A program made the position numbers and the translations under genes. Positions 8,978-17,075 of a stretch of DNA of 64,000 nt are shown here, piece by piece. Origin of the DNA: Rhodoferax sp. (GTDB lineage: Bacteria; Pseudomonadota; Gammaproteobacteria; Burkholderiales; Burkholderiaceae_C). Numbering within the stretch: the first letter of the stretch is position 1; each line of letters opens with the position of its first letter. Location: assembly GCA_031291305.1 (NCBI GenBank), contig JARLJH010000005.1, positions 40,236-104,235 of the forward strand, written 5' to 3'. The notes under the pieces are model-generated. The model was not told the DNA's origin. It saw only the letters and a program-made list of their open reading frames with translations, and did no database searches.

Positions 8978-9949
8978 ATGCGAACACGCTCATTCCTGCT
9001 GACCGCCTTGGCCCTGGTGGCCGCCGCCGCCATGCCGCTGGCCCAGGCACAGGACAAACCCATCCACCTGATCGTGCCGTACGCCGCTGGTGGTCCGCTG
9101 GACATCACCGCACGCGTGCTGGCAGAACACGTCAAGAGCAGCCTGGGCACGATCATCATTGACAACAAGCCCGGTGCAGGTGGCAACATCGGCGCCAATG
9201 CCGTGGCCAAGGCTGCGCCTGACGGCCTGACCATTGGCATCGCCGCCACAGCCACCCACGCGGTCAACCCCTGGCTGTACGCCAAGATGCCCTTCAACGC
9301 GGCCACGGACTTTGCCCCCATCACGCAGATGGTGCGCGTGCCCAACGTGCTGGTGATGAACGCCGACACCGCCACCCGCCTGAAGATCAACAGCGTGAAG
9401 GACCTGATTGCCTACGCCAAGGCCAACCCTGGCAAACTCAATTACGGCAGCGGTGGCAACGGCAGCGCGGGCCATCTGGCCGGTGAGCTGTTCAAGAAAG
9501 ACGCTGGTATTTTTGCCGTGCACATCCCCTACAACGGCGGTAACCCGGCTCAACTCGCCCTCTTGAGCGGCCAAGTGGATTTCAACTTTGACAACCTGTC
9601 CACCGCCGCGCCCAACATCAAGGCAGGCAAGCTCAAGGCGCTGGCCGTCACCACCCTGACCCCATCGGCAGCGCTGCCGGGCGTGCCGCCCGTGGCCGAC
9701 ACCCTGAAAGGCTTTTCCGTGGATACATGGTGGGGCCTGGTGGCACCCGCTGGCACACCCAAAGAGGTGATCGCCAAGCTCAACGCAGCTTTTGTCGCCG
9801 CGTTGAATGCGCCCGAGACCAAAGCCCGTTTTGCCCTGCTGATGGCCGAACCCGTGCCCACCACGCCCGAGGCTTTCGGCGCGCTGATGACCCGCGAACG
9901 AACCAAGTACGAAGGCATGGTCAAAGCCTCGGGTGCCAAAGTAGATTGA
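8978..9949 (+). CDS. Bug-family (TctC-type) substrate-binding protein
   Basis: Periplasmic binding protein of the tripartite tricarboxylate transporter family, 323 residues. A cleavable signal peptide ends ...AQA|QDKP, and the mature start KPIHLIVPYAAGGPLDITAR is the family signature. The GKLNYGSGGNGSAGHLAGELF block follows. No TctA/TctB membrane genes are nearby, as is usual for the greatly expanded Bug family in Burkholderiales, so the ligand (typically a carboxylate) is unknown. Good ribosome site (AAGGA) before the ATG. Confidence 0.9.
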   Translation: MRTRSFLLTALALVAAAAMPLAQAQDKPIHLIVPYAAGGPLDITARVLAEHVKSSLGTIIIDNKPGAGGNIGANAVAKAAPDGLTIGIAATATHAVNPWLYAKMPFNAATDFAPITQMVRVPNVLVMNADTATRLKINSVKDLIAYAKANPGKLNYGSGGNGSAGHLAGELFKKDAGIFAVHIPYNGGNPAQLALLSGQVDFNFDNLSTAAPNIKAGKLKALAVTTLTPSAALPGVPPVADTLKGFSVDTWWGLVAPAGTPKEVIAKLNAAFVAALNAPETKARFALLMAEPVPTTPEAFGALMTRERTKYEGMVKASGAKVD

Positions 9950-9967
9950 CGCCCCGTACCGGGTGCG

Positions 9968-10351
9968 TCAAGGGGTGACTGCTGGCGCCACCTTGGCGGC
10001 ATTCAGACGCCGGATGCGCTGCGCCCGTTTCAACTGAACCGCTGCCGCAGACACAGGCTGTTGGGGTGGCATGGACTGTTGTTGCGAGAACGCCGGGCGC
10101 GGCGCACTGGCGGCCAAGCGTTTGGCCTGACTCTGGCTCAACTGGGTGGCCGCCTGCCCCTGAATCAGGCGCTGTTTCTGCTGTCCCTGCTGCTTGATCA
10201 GGTCCGGGATTCCAGTGGCCGGATTCGCCACGTTGGTTTGTGCCCAAACACCGCCGCAAACCACCAACAGCACGGCGACCGACAGAGCGCGAACTCTCCC
10301 GCGAAGCCACGCAGGAGGGACTGAGCGGCAAGACAGCCGGGCGTCATTCAT
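9968..10351 (-). CDS. Secreted Gln-rich hypothetical protein
   Basis: A 127-residue product with an N-terminal signal peptide (basic RGR, then hydrophobic ALSVAVLLVVCGGVWA, cleavage before QTN). The mature part is rich in Gln, Ala and Arg (QQGQQKQRLIQGQ and QQQSMPPQQP) and probably disordered. The start at 10351 overlaps the end of puuD by 8 bases, suggesting translational coupling to the urate operon. I do not recognise a family. Confidence 0.6.
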   Translation of the reverse strand: MNDARLSCRSVPPAWLRGRVRALSVAVLLVVCGGVWAQTNVANPATGIPDLIKQQGQQKQRLIQGQAATQLSQSQAKRLAASAPRPAFSQQQSMPPQQPVSAAAVQLKRAQRIRRLNAAKVAPAVTP

Positions 10352-11585
10352 CCACACGGGCGCCCGACTCAAACCACTGCGCAATGATCTGCCGCTCGGC
10401 CGCCGAAATGTGGGTGGTGTTGCTCATGGGCATGACCTTGGTGACCACCGCCTGCTGGTAGATATTGGCGGCGTTTTGCTTGACATATTGCGGTGCGTCA
10501 AAGCGCAGGCCTTTGGACTGCACCGTCGGGCCATGGCACAGGTAGCAGCGCTGCTCCAGCACAGTTTGCAGAGTCTTATAGGATATTTGACCTGTAGCCC
10601 CCGTATTACCTTGGCCGCCAGCTATAGATAAAGTAGCACTCTGAGAAGCAGACTCGGGCTGCGGCCTGAGCCAGACAATCATCGCCACAATCACCGCCAC
10701 ACCCACTAGCGCGTAAGGCAGCGGGTTGGCGTTGCGCCCCAGCTTGTAACCATGGCGCATGACAAAAAACTGGCGGATCGCCGCGCCAGCAAACATCATG
10801 GCAATCAGCACCAGCCAGGATTGCGGGTGGTTGTAGGTAAAGCTGTAATGCCCGCTGAGCATGGCAAACAGCACCGGCAGCGTGAAGTAGGTGTTGTGCA
10901 CGCTGCGCTGCTTGCCACGGATGCCGTGGATCGGGTCCACCGGCTCACCGGCCTTGATGCTGGCGACCACCTTGCGCTGGCCCGGAATGATCCAGTGCGC
11001 CACATTGGCGCTCATGGTCGTGCCCATCATCGCGCCGACAATCAAAAACGAGGCCTTCCCGGCAAACCAGTGGGTCGACAGCCAGCTGGCCACGCACACC
11101 AGCGCAAACACTCCTGCGCCCACCATCGCGTCGCCGTTCTTGCGCTGACCCAAGGTGCGGCAGATCAGGTCATACAGCAGCCAGAAGACCACCAAAAATG
11201 CGAGCGCCACTCCGCCGGCCTGCATCGGCGTCCAGTCCATCTTGGCTTTGTCCACCAGATAAACATTGGCGCTCCACAGGTAAGAGATGGCAAACAGCGA
11301 AAAGCCGGTCAGCCAAGTGCTGTAGGCCTCCCAGTAAAACCAGTGCAAATGGCCGGGCAACTGGGGCGGGCGCACTGCAAACTTCACCGGGTGGTAAAAA
11401 CCACCGCCGTGTACAGCCCACAGTTCACCACTGACGCCCTGCTTTTTCAGGTCGTCGTCCACCGGCGGCGTCAGGCTGCTGTCGAGAAACACAAAGTAAA
11501 ACGAGGAGCCAATCCAGGCAATCGCCGTGATCACATGCACCCAGCGCAACAGCAGGCTGCCCCATTCAAGGTAATAACTTTCCAT
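10344..11585 (-). CDS. puuD: Membrane urate hydroxylase with C-terminal cytochrome c domain
   Basis: PuuD-type enzyme oxidising urate to 5-hydroxyisourate in the inner membrane. The N-terminal part has about eight hydrophobic segments (LLLRWVHVITAIAWIGSSFYF, HWFYWEAYSTWLTGFSLFAISY and others), with conserved histidines and HNTYFTLPVLFAMLSGHY. The C-terminal domain (about residues 340-413) has one heme site, CYLCH. It is 413 residues, normal for PuuD. The linker between the parts (about 316-338) is encoded by a copy of the dispersed repeat. It lies downstream of xdhC (10 bases) and upstream of the secreted Gln-rich protein. Confidence 0.93.
   Translation of the reverse strand: MESYYLEWGSLLLRWVHVITAIAWIGSSFYFVFLDSSLTPPVDDDLKKQGVSGELWAVHGGGFYHPVKFAVRPPQLPGHLHWFYWEAYSTWLTGFSLFAISYLWSANVYLVDKAKMDWTPMQAGGVALAFLVVFWLLYDLICRTLGQRKNGDAMVGAGVFALVCVASWLSTHWFAGKASFLIVGAMMGTTMSANVAHWIIPGQRKVVASIKAGEPVDPIHGIRGKQRSVHNTYFTLPVLFAMLSGHYSFTYNHPQSWLVLIAMMFAGAAIRQFFVMRHGYKLGRNANPLPYALVGVAVIVAMIVWLRPQPESASQSATLSIAGGQGNTGATGQISYKTLQTVLEQRCYLCHGPTVQSKGLRFDAPQYVKQNAANIYQQAVVTKVMPMSNTTHISAAERQIIAQWFESGARVDE
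10575..10637 (-). repeat. Dispersed 60-bp repeat inside puuD
   Basis: Read on the minus strand: GCTACTTTATCTATAGCTGG, then GGTAATACGGGGGCTACAGG, then TCAAATATCCTATAAG. This follows the same order of blocks (ATAGCTG, GGGCTACAGG, TATAAg) as the intergenic copies at 21190, 36482 and 52911. The frame stays open and encodes Ser/Gly/Thr-rich linker. Confidence 0.7.
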
Positions 11586-11595
11586 CCAATAACCT

Positions 11596-12441
11596 TTAGT
11601 CGTTGTGCGCAGATGCTACGCGATGGGTAACTTGCTGAGTAACTTGCAAGAGTTGTGCCGCCACTGCCACCGCGATCACTTCGGGCTCTTTGCCAGCAAT
11701 TCCCGCGATACCAATCGGACAGGTCACCTGCGCCAGCTCTGCTTCACTGAAACCGCGTGCCGCCAGGCGGTGGCTGAACGTGGCCCACTTACTGCGGCTG
11801 CCAATCAGACCGATAAACGGCACATCGGCGCGCGTGCGTTGGCGCTGCAGGCAGGCCATCACCACATCCAGGTCTTCGGCGTGGCTGAAGCTCATGATCA
11901 GCACATGCGCGCCGGGCGGCAGACTGGTCACGGCGGCATGCACCGGTTGCGAATGTTCACATAGCACCCGGTCGAACACATCAAATGGAAATATCTCTTC
12001 GCGGCTATCCACCCACTGCAAACGCAGCGGCAGGGTTTGCAGCAGCGCCATCAACGCTCGCCCCACGTGACCGCCGCCAAACAACGCCACCACCGGCCAG
12101 CTTGCCATTTGCTCTATCTGCCGCTGATGTAGCACGGGCAGGTCCGACGTGCTCACACATTCATAGCGCAAATGGACCTCACCACCGCAACACTGACCCA
12201 GCGCGGGCCCCAGCGGGTAACGCCGCAGTTGCGCGGGCCCGGCCGCCTCAAGCATCTGCCGGGCCTCCTGCTGCGCCTGCCACTCGATGTGACCACCACC
12301 GACTGTGCCCAACACATGGTCGGCAAAAACGGCCATCCACGCGCCCGCCTCGCGCGGCACCGAACCGCGATGCGACTGCACCGTGACGAGCACGGCGTCC
12401 TGCGTCGCCAGATCCTGCAAAAACTGATCAAACTTTGTCAC
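11596..12441 (-). CDS. xdhC: Xanthine dehydrogenase accessory protein XdhC
   Basis: Molybdenum-cofactor binding and insertion factor for xanthine dehydrogenase, 281 residues, cytoplasmic. The N-terminal XdhC/CoxI domain has VQSHRGSVPREAGAWM and LGPALGQCCGG (the conserved Cys pair), and the C-terminal Rossmann domain has VVALFGGGHVGRALM and FIGLIGSRSKW. The start is GTG at 12441 with AAAGG just upstream. The xdhA and xdhB genes are not in the window. Its place directly before puuD ties purine oxidation to urate breakdown. Confidence 0.93.
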   Translation of the reverse strand: MTKFDQFLQDLATQDAVLVTVQSHRGSVPREAGAWMAVFADHVLGTVGGGHIEWQAQQEARQMLEAAGPAQLRRYPLGPALGQCCGGEVHLRYECVSTSDLPVLHQRQIEQMASWPVVALFGGGHVGRALMALLQTLPLRLQWVDSREEIFPFDVFDRVLCEHSQPVHAAVTSLPPGAHVLIMSFSHAEDLDVVMACLQRQRTRADVPFIGLIGSRSKWATFSHRLAARGFSEAELAQVTCPIGIAGIAGKEPEVIAVAVAAQLLQVTQQVTHRVASAHND

Positions 12442-12560
12442 AAACCTTTACCCACTTTTCGCCCGGCCCTCTTTAAATCCAATCACATTTGCGGCATATT
12501 ACGCAGTGTGCCTGTCGAGCCATGGTAAACCTGACCGATCACCTCCCGCAAAAACACATC

Positions 12561-13082
12561 ATGAACCTGTTCAACACATCCCGCACCAAGCTGACGGCAT
12601 TGGGTTTGTCCGTGGCCTCTGCCATTGCAGCATTCCTGGCCGGCTGTACATCCACTCCGTTGCCACCACCAGCCACCGTCACGGTACCCCCACCCAAAGT
12701 TCCTGTACCCAACGCAACCTCACCTGCAGCACCCCCTTCGGTGTCACAGGCGGTCACACCGCGCGCCTACCGGCGCGATGCTGCCAGCCTGATTTACGCC
12801 AAAAATGCGGACCGCATTTACCATGGAAAGATGCCACCGCTGCTGTATGCCGTCGGTGTCTTGCAGGTAGAGCTGGACGGCAAAGGGCGCGTCACCGGCA
12901 TCAGCTGGATGCGCGCGCCCACACAGGCGCCAGAAGTCATGGCTGAAATTGAGCACACCGTGCGCGCCGCAGCGCCCTACCCCGCCCCGGTTCGCATGGG
13001 CCGCGTGACCTATACCGACACTTGGCTGTGGCACAAGAGCGGCACCTTTCAGCTCGACACCTTGACGGAAGGGCAATACTGA
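12561..13082 (+). CDS. Lipoprotein with TonB-C-like domain
   Basis: A 173-residue protein with a lipoprotein signal (hydrophobic stretch then LAGC, lipidated Cys near residue 31). A Pro-rich spacer (PLPPPATVTVPPPKVPVP) is followed by a C-terminal domain resembling the TonB C-terminus (GVLQVELDGKGRVTGI, then AAPYPAPV). The spacer could span the periplasm, but a lipid anchor instead of a TonB transmembrane helix makes a classical TonB role doubtful. The ATG at 12561 is chosen over upstream codons because the signal peptide starts there. It diverges from xdhC across 119 bases. Confidence 0.6.
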   Translation: MNLFNTSRTKLTALGLSVASAIAAFLAGCTSTPLPPPATVTVPPPKVPVPNATSPAAPPSVSQAVTPRAYRRDAASLIYAKNADRIYHGKMPPLLYAVGVLQVELDGKGRVTGISWMRAPTQAPEVMAEIEHTVRAAAPYPAPVRMGRVTYTDTWLWHKSGTFQLDTLTEGQY

Positions 13083-13122
13083 AACCTGAGACATTGCTCT
13101 GTCCTCAACTGATTGTCGGATG

Positions 13123-13476
13123 TCATGACCCCCGATACGTCGAGTAGCTCCACGGACTGACCAGCAGCGGCACGTGATAGTGCGCAGCCGGGTCGGCAAC
13201 CCCAAAGTCCAGACTCACCTGATTCAGAAAATTCGGCTCGGGCAGCGCCACACCGCACGCTTTGAAATACGCTGCCACGTCAAACACCAGCCGGTAGGTG
13301 CCGCGCTGCAGCTCACTGCTACTGAGCAGCAAACCATCCGGGTTGCGGCCATCGGCATTCAGCACCAGTTGCTTGATCAGCTGCACATCACCCGTGCCTG
13401 TGGCCAGCAGCGTGACCGCCATGCCCGCCGCGGGTGTGCCGTGCATGGTGTCCAACACATGCGTACTCAGTCCCAT
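13123..13476 (-). CDS. uraH: 5-hydroxyisourate hydrolase (transthyretin-like)
   Basis: Hydrolyses 5-hydroxyisourate to OHCU, the second step of urate breakdown; 117 residues. It starts with the family sequence MGLSTHVLDTMHGTPAAGM (His of the active site) and ends with YHVPLLVSPWSYSTYRGS, the YRGS C-terminus that separates hydrolases from vertebrate transthyretin. The start is at 13476, preceded by GGAGGAG. It diverges from puuE across 104 bases. Confidence 0.96.
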   Translation of the reverse strand: MGLSTHVLDTMHGTPAAGMAVTLLATGTGDVQLIKQLVLNADGRNPDGLLLSSSELQRGTYRLVFDVAAYFKACGVALPEPNFLNQVSLDFGVADPAAHYHVPLLVSPWSYSTYRGS

Positions 13477-13580
13477 GATGATCTCCTCCAAATAAGGTCA
13501 AAGTGTAGGTGGCTCAGCCGTCGCAGCTATCATGCCAGCCTACCTTCCTTGATGACACACCACAGGCTGACTTTGCACCC

Positions 13581-14540
13581 ATGAGCCACTACAACAGTAC
13601 CCTGCCCTACCCGCGTGACCTCAAAGGCCACGGCCCCCAACCACCGCACGCCCAGTGGCCCAACCAGGCCCGTGTGGCCGTGCAGTTTGTCCTGAACTAC
13701 GAAGAAGGCGGCGAAAACTGCGTGCTGCATGGCGACGCGGGTTCCGAGCAGTTCCTGTCCGAGATGTTCAACCCGGCCAGCTACCCGGAGCGCCACATCA
13801 GCATGGAAGGCATTTACGAATACGGCAGCCGCGCTGGCGTCTGGCGCATCCTGCGCGAGTTCGAGCAGCGCGGCCTGCCACTGACCGTGTTTGGCGTCAG
13901 CATGGCGCTGGAGCGCTACCCCGAACTGGTGCAGGCCTGCCAGCAATTGGGGCATGAGATTGCCTGCCACGGCTGGCGCTGGATCCATTACCAGAACCTG
14001 CCCGAATCGGTAGAACGCGAGCACATGGCGCGCGGCATGGAAATTTTGACCGGACTGATGGGTGAGCGCCCGCTGGGCTGGTACACCGGGCGCGACAGCC
14101 CCAACACGCGCCGCCTGGTGGCCGACTTTGGTGGCTTTGAATACGACGCCGACTACTACGGCGATGACCTGCCGTTCTGGATGGAGGTGCGCAAAACCGA
14201 TGGCACGGTCGCGCCGCAACTCATCGTGCCCTACACGCTGGACTGCAACGACATGCGCTTTGCCCTGCCACAGGGCTACTCCCATGCCGACCCGTTCTTC
14301 CAGTACCTGAAAGACACGTTCGATACGCTCTATGCCGAAGGCGACCCTGCCGGGCTGAATGCGCCGAAGATGATGAGTGTCGGCATGCATTGCCGCCTGC
14401 TGGGGCGGCCTGGACGCATCACGGCGCTACAAAGGTTTCTGGATCACATCGGGCGGCATAGCGATGTGTGGGTGTGTCGGCGGCTGGATATTGCGCGGCA
14501 CTGGAAGGCGGTGCATCCGTATCAGGCTGAGCTGGCGTGA
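13581..14540 (+). CDS. puuE: Allantoinase PuuE (polysaccharide-deacetylase fold)
   Basis: Converts allantoin to allantoate; 319 residues, metal-independent CE4-fold enzyme. The PuuE signatures are RVAVQFVLNYEEGGENCVLHGD, FGVSMALERYPELVQ, IACHGWRWIHYQ, LGWYTGRDSPNTRRLV and YDADYYGDDLPFW. The start at 13581 (MSHYNSTLPYPRDLKGHG) matches the usual N-terminus; an upstream in-frame codon adds unconserved residues. It is divergent from uraH, and the uraD-allC fusion follows after 277 bases. Confidence 0.95.
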   Translation: MSHYNSTLPYPRDLKGHGPQPPHAQWPNQARVAVQFVLNYEEGGENCVLHGDAGSEQFLSEMFNPASYPERHISMEGIYEYGSRAGVWRILREFEQRGLPLTVFGVSMALERYPELVQACQQLGHEIACHGWRWIHYQNLPESVEREHMARGMEILTGLMGERPLGWYTGRDSPNTRRLVADFGGFEYDADYYGDDLPFWMEVRKTDGTVAPQLIVPYTLDCNDMRFALPQGYSHADPFFQYLKDTFDTLYAEGDPAGLNAPKMMSVGMHCRLLGRPGRITALQRFLDHIGRHSDVWVCRRLDIARHWKAVHPYQAELA

Positions 14541-14582
14541 GGTTTGCTTGGCTCAACGCAGCATGCGGTGAACAATCATCTT

Positions 14583-14640
14583 CATAAGATTTTTTGACCT
14601 CTAGCCCTTTTGCATCAAGCGCATCTAGCTATTTAATTTA
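14583..14640 (-). repeat. Dispersed 60-bp repeat, intergenic copy
   Basis: On the minus strand it reads AAATTAAATAGCTAGATGCG, CTTGATGCAAAAGGGCTAGA, GGTCAAAAAATCTTATGAAG: the same block order as the other copies. It lies between puuE and uraD-allC. Confidence 0.65.
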
Positions 14641-14665
14641 GAGCAAATCATTGATGTTTGTTGAT

Positions 14666-14698
14666 CCCCCCCTATCCCCCCCGCACCTGATCCCCCCC
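14666..14698. repeat. Three C7 tracts in 33 bases
   Basis: Runs of exactly seven C at 14666-14672, 14676-14682 and 14692-14698, separated by TAT and GCACCTGAT, about 120-150 bases before the uraD-allC start. The rest of the 277-base gap shows no convincing promoter. Confidence 0.7.
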
Positions 14699-14817
14699 GC
14701 CGGGGCGGAAAGGGGCGCCAACAGCCATATATGGACGCGTCTTTTCAGTGAGGACGTACCAGACCTTGGGCAACAGGCGCTTGATCGTCGGCTGCGCGCA
14801 ACGGGAACCCACACACC

Positions 14818-16713
14818 ATGCCACTAACACTCAGCCAGCTCAATGCCGCGCCTGCGCCAGAGGCCTTGTCGATGCTCGACGGTCTGTACGAACACTCGCC
14901 GTGGATCGCCGAGGCGGCGTTGCAACAACGGCCCTTTCAGTCGGTGGCCCAGCTCAAGTACCTGCTCACCGAGGTACTGGACAAGGCCGGGCGCAAGGCG
15001 CAAATCGCGCTGATCCGCGCCCACCCCGAGCTGGCTGGCAAGGCGATGGTCAGCCAGAGCCTCACGGCGGAGTCCACCAATGAACAAAGCAAGGCCGGGC
15101 TGACAAATTGCAGCGCCGAAGAATTTGCCCGGCTGCAGCAGCTCAACGCTGAGTACAACGCCAAGTTCGGCTGGCCATTCATCCTGGCGGTGCGTGGCCC
15201 GCGCGGCACGGGGTTGAGCCGCGCCGAGATCATCGCCACGTTTGAACGCCGCCTGCACGGCCACCCTGACTTTGAGCTGCAGGAGTGCCTGCGCAACATC
15301 CACCGCATTGCCGAGATTCGTCTGAACGACAAGTTTGGCCTCACACCCACGCTGGGCAATGATGTCTGGGACTGGCAAGAAGCGTTGAGCGAATTCTCAG
15401 AACCCGGCTTCGCCGAGCAAGGCCAGCTCACCGTCACCTACCTGAGCGACGCGCACCGCGCCTGCGCCGCACGCATCCAGGGCTGGATGCTGGCATGCGG
15501 CTTTGACAGCGCGCACATCGATGCCGTGGGCAACGTCGTCGGGCGTTATGAAGCGCTGGCAAACGTCTTTGACACCAGCAGTCAAGACGCCATCAGCAAC
15601 AACAATGATAGCTACTTGCCAAGGCAGAACGGGGAATACAGCCCGAAAACGCTTATAAAACCAAAAACGTTGCTGACCGGCAGCCACTACGACACGGTGC
15701 GCAACGCCGGCAAATACGATGGCCGCCTGGGCATCTTTGTGCCGATGGCCTGCGTGCGCGAATTGCACCGCGCCGGTCGGCGGCTGCCGTTTGCCATCGA
15801 GGTGGTGGCGTTTGCCGAAGAAGAAGGCCAGCGCTTCAAAGCCACGTTTTTGGGCTCGGGCGCGCTCACCGGCGACTTCAACCCCGAGTGGCTCGATCAG
15901 CTGGATGCCGACGGCATCTCGATGTGGCAGGCCATGCAGCACGCCGTACTCTGCCCCAGCGGCGACAAAGCGGCAGCGCTGCAGGCCATTGCCGCACTCA
16001 AGCGCGACCCGACGCAGTACATGGGTTTTGTCGAAGTGCACATCGAACAGGGCCCGGTGCTCAACGCGCTGAACCTGCCGCTGGGCGTGGTGACTGCCAT
16101 CAACGCCAGCGTACGCTATGTCGGTGAAGTCATCGGCACCGCCAGCCACGCCGGTACCACACCGATGAATCAGCGCCAGGACGCCGCCTGCGCGGTGGCC
16201 GAACTGGCGCTGTATCTGGAACAACGCGCCGCCCAGGATGGCGACTCGGTGGCAACCATGGGGCAGCTGAACGTGCCCGCTGGCAGCATCAACGTGGTGC
16301 CGGGGCGTTGCAGCTTCAGCCTGGACTTGCGCGCCCCCAACGACCTGCAGCGCAATGCACTTGAGGGTGACGTGCTTCAGAAGTTAGAGCAATTCTGCAC
16401 CCGCCGTGGTGTGCGCTATGAGATACAGCCGACGATGCGCGTCAGCGCTGCCCCCAGTGCACCGGAGTGGCAGCAGCGCTGGGAAGCCGCCGTGACGGCA
16501 CTCGGCCTGCCAGTGCACCGTCTGCCCAGCGGCGCGGGTCACGACGCCATGAAGCTGCACGAGGTGATGCCGCAGGCCATGCTGTTTGTGCGTGGCCAGA
16601 ACGCCGGCATCAGCCACAACCCGCTCGAATCCACCACCAGCGATGACATGCAACTGGCTGTCGAAGCGTTTGCGCAGCTGCTGGAGCAGCTGGCGGGGAA
16701 GAACCGTTCGTGA
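14818..16713 (+). CDS. OHCU decarboxylase / allantoate amidohydrolase fusion
   Basis: Bifunctional urate-pathway protein, 631 residues. Residues 1-170 are UraD (OHCU decarboxylase), with the catalytic His in IRAHPELAGK, SAEEFARLQQLNAEYNAKFG, and FPF-type WPFILAVRG. Residues about 195-628 form an M20-family AllC/HyuC-type hydrolase with metal-site blocks GSHYDTV, DGRLGI, VAFAEEEGQRF and VEVHIEQGPVL, plus RGQNAGISHNPLE. It would supply the third and fifth steps, giving S-allantoin and cleaving allantoate. Residues 248-281, between GRYEAL and KTLLTGSHYDTV, form an extra loop encoded by the dispersed repeat. Confidence 0.93.
   Translation: MPLTLSQLNAAPAPEALSMLDGLYEHSPWIAEAALQQRPFQSVAQLKYLLTEVLDKAGRKAQIALIRAHPELAGKAMVSQSLTAESTNEQSKAGLTNCSAEEFARLQQLNAEYNAKFGWPFILAVRGPRGTGLSRAEIIATFERRLHGHPDFELQECLRNIHRIAEIRLNDKFGLTPTLGNDVWDWQEALSEFSEPGFAEQGQLTVTYLSDAHRACAARIQGWMLACGFDSAHIDAVGNVVGRYEALANVFDTSSQDAISNNNDSYLPRQNGEYSPKTLIKPKTLLTGSHYDTVRNAGKYDGRLGIFVPMACVRELHRAGRRLPFAIEVVAFAEEEGQRFKATFLGSGALTGDFNPEWLDQLDADGISMWQAMQHAVLCPSGDKAAALQAIAALKRDPTQYMGFVEVHIEQGPVLNALNLPLGVVTAINASVRYVGEVIGTASHAGTTPMNQRQDAACAVAELALYLEQRAAQDGDSVATMGQLNVPAGSINVVPGRCSFSLDLRAPNDLQRNALEGDVLQKLEQFCTRRGVRYEIQPTMRVSAAPSAPEWQQRWEAAVTALGLPVHRLPSGAGHDAMKLHEVMPQAMLFVRGQNAGISHNPLESTTSDDMQLAVEAFAQLLEQLAGKNRS
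15608..15660 (+). repeat. Dispersed 60-bp repeat inside uraD-allC
   Basis: Reads ATAGCTACTTGCCAAGGCAG, AACGGGGAATACAGCCCGAA, AACGCTTATAAAA, matching the block order ATAGCT-CTTGC-GGG-TACAG-CC-TTATAA of the intergenic copies. It is in frame and encodes a loop of about 34 residues absent from usual AllC proteins. Confidence 0.65.
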
Positions 16714-16740
16714 CGCCCTCCTGTTCGGCTTTAACCCGCT

Positions 16741-16854
16741 GCGTGCATGGGGTGTCCAACTCCGCGAATGTCCCCCGGCTTGGGACTAGCCCAAGCCTCC
16801 TCCTTAATTTGGCGAAACCCCCAGTCCACGCTACGTCAGACACCCCATGCACGC
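16741..16854. repeat. Inverted repeat enclosing a second hairpin
   Basis: Perfect 16-base arms GCGTGCATGGGGTGTC (16741-16756) and GACACCCCATGCACGC (16839-16854). Within the 82-base interior, GGCTTGGG (16777-16784) pairs with CCCAAGCC (16790-16797). The region from 16714 to 17075 has no gene. Confidence 0.75.
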
Positions 16855-16918
16855 CGCTTATCGTCCACGTCAACCTGCCGGTATTTCCCCATCCCAGCCA
16901 GACCACCCACGATGTCAG

Positions 16919-16993
16919 CGCAGCAGTCGGTTGGGGCGCCCCCCCGATTTCTGGTACCCCAGTATGAGGGGGGCACCCCAACCGGCTGCTGCG
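16919..16993. repeat. Large hairpin upstream of the M20 gene
   Basis: Arms of 26 bases (16919-16944 and 16968-16993) pair with two non-Watson-Crick positions; the arms start CGCAGCAG and end CTGCTGCG and include GGTTGGGG. The 23-base loop itself holds CTGG...CCAG. A nearby AGCGGACACCCCAGTTTTAA at 17011-17030 resembles the terminal repeats of some IS21-type elements, but no transposase is present. Confidence 0.75.
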
Positions 16994-17075
16994 CGGCGCC
17001 TCACACGTGAAGCGGACACCCCAGTTTTAAGCCGCCACGAACAACCGAAAATTGCACACAACTCTGGATATGAAC

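Noticed and set aside
13511-13524. Possible sigma-54 promoter before puuE (GG-N10-GC)
   Set aside because: Only the GG and GC spacing fits; the rest of the -24 and -12 consensus is missing.
16710-17010. Short open frames before the M20 gene
   Set aside because: They cover the inverted repeats, are Pro/Arg-rich and lack ribosome sites.
16733-17033. Complete insertion sequence
   Set aside because: No transposase or target duplication; only short end-like blocks.
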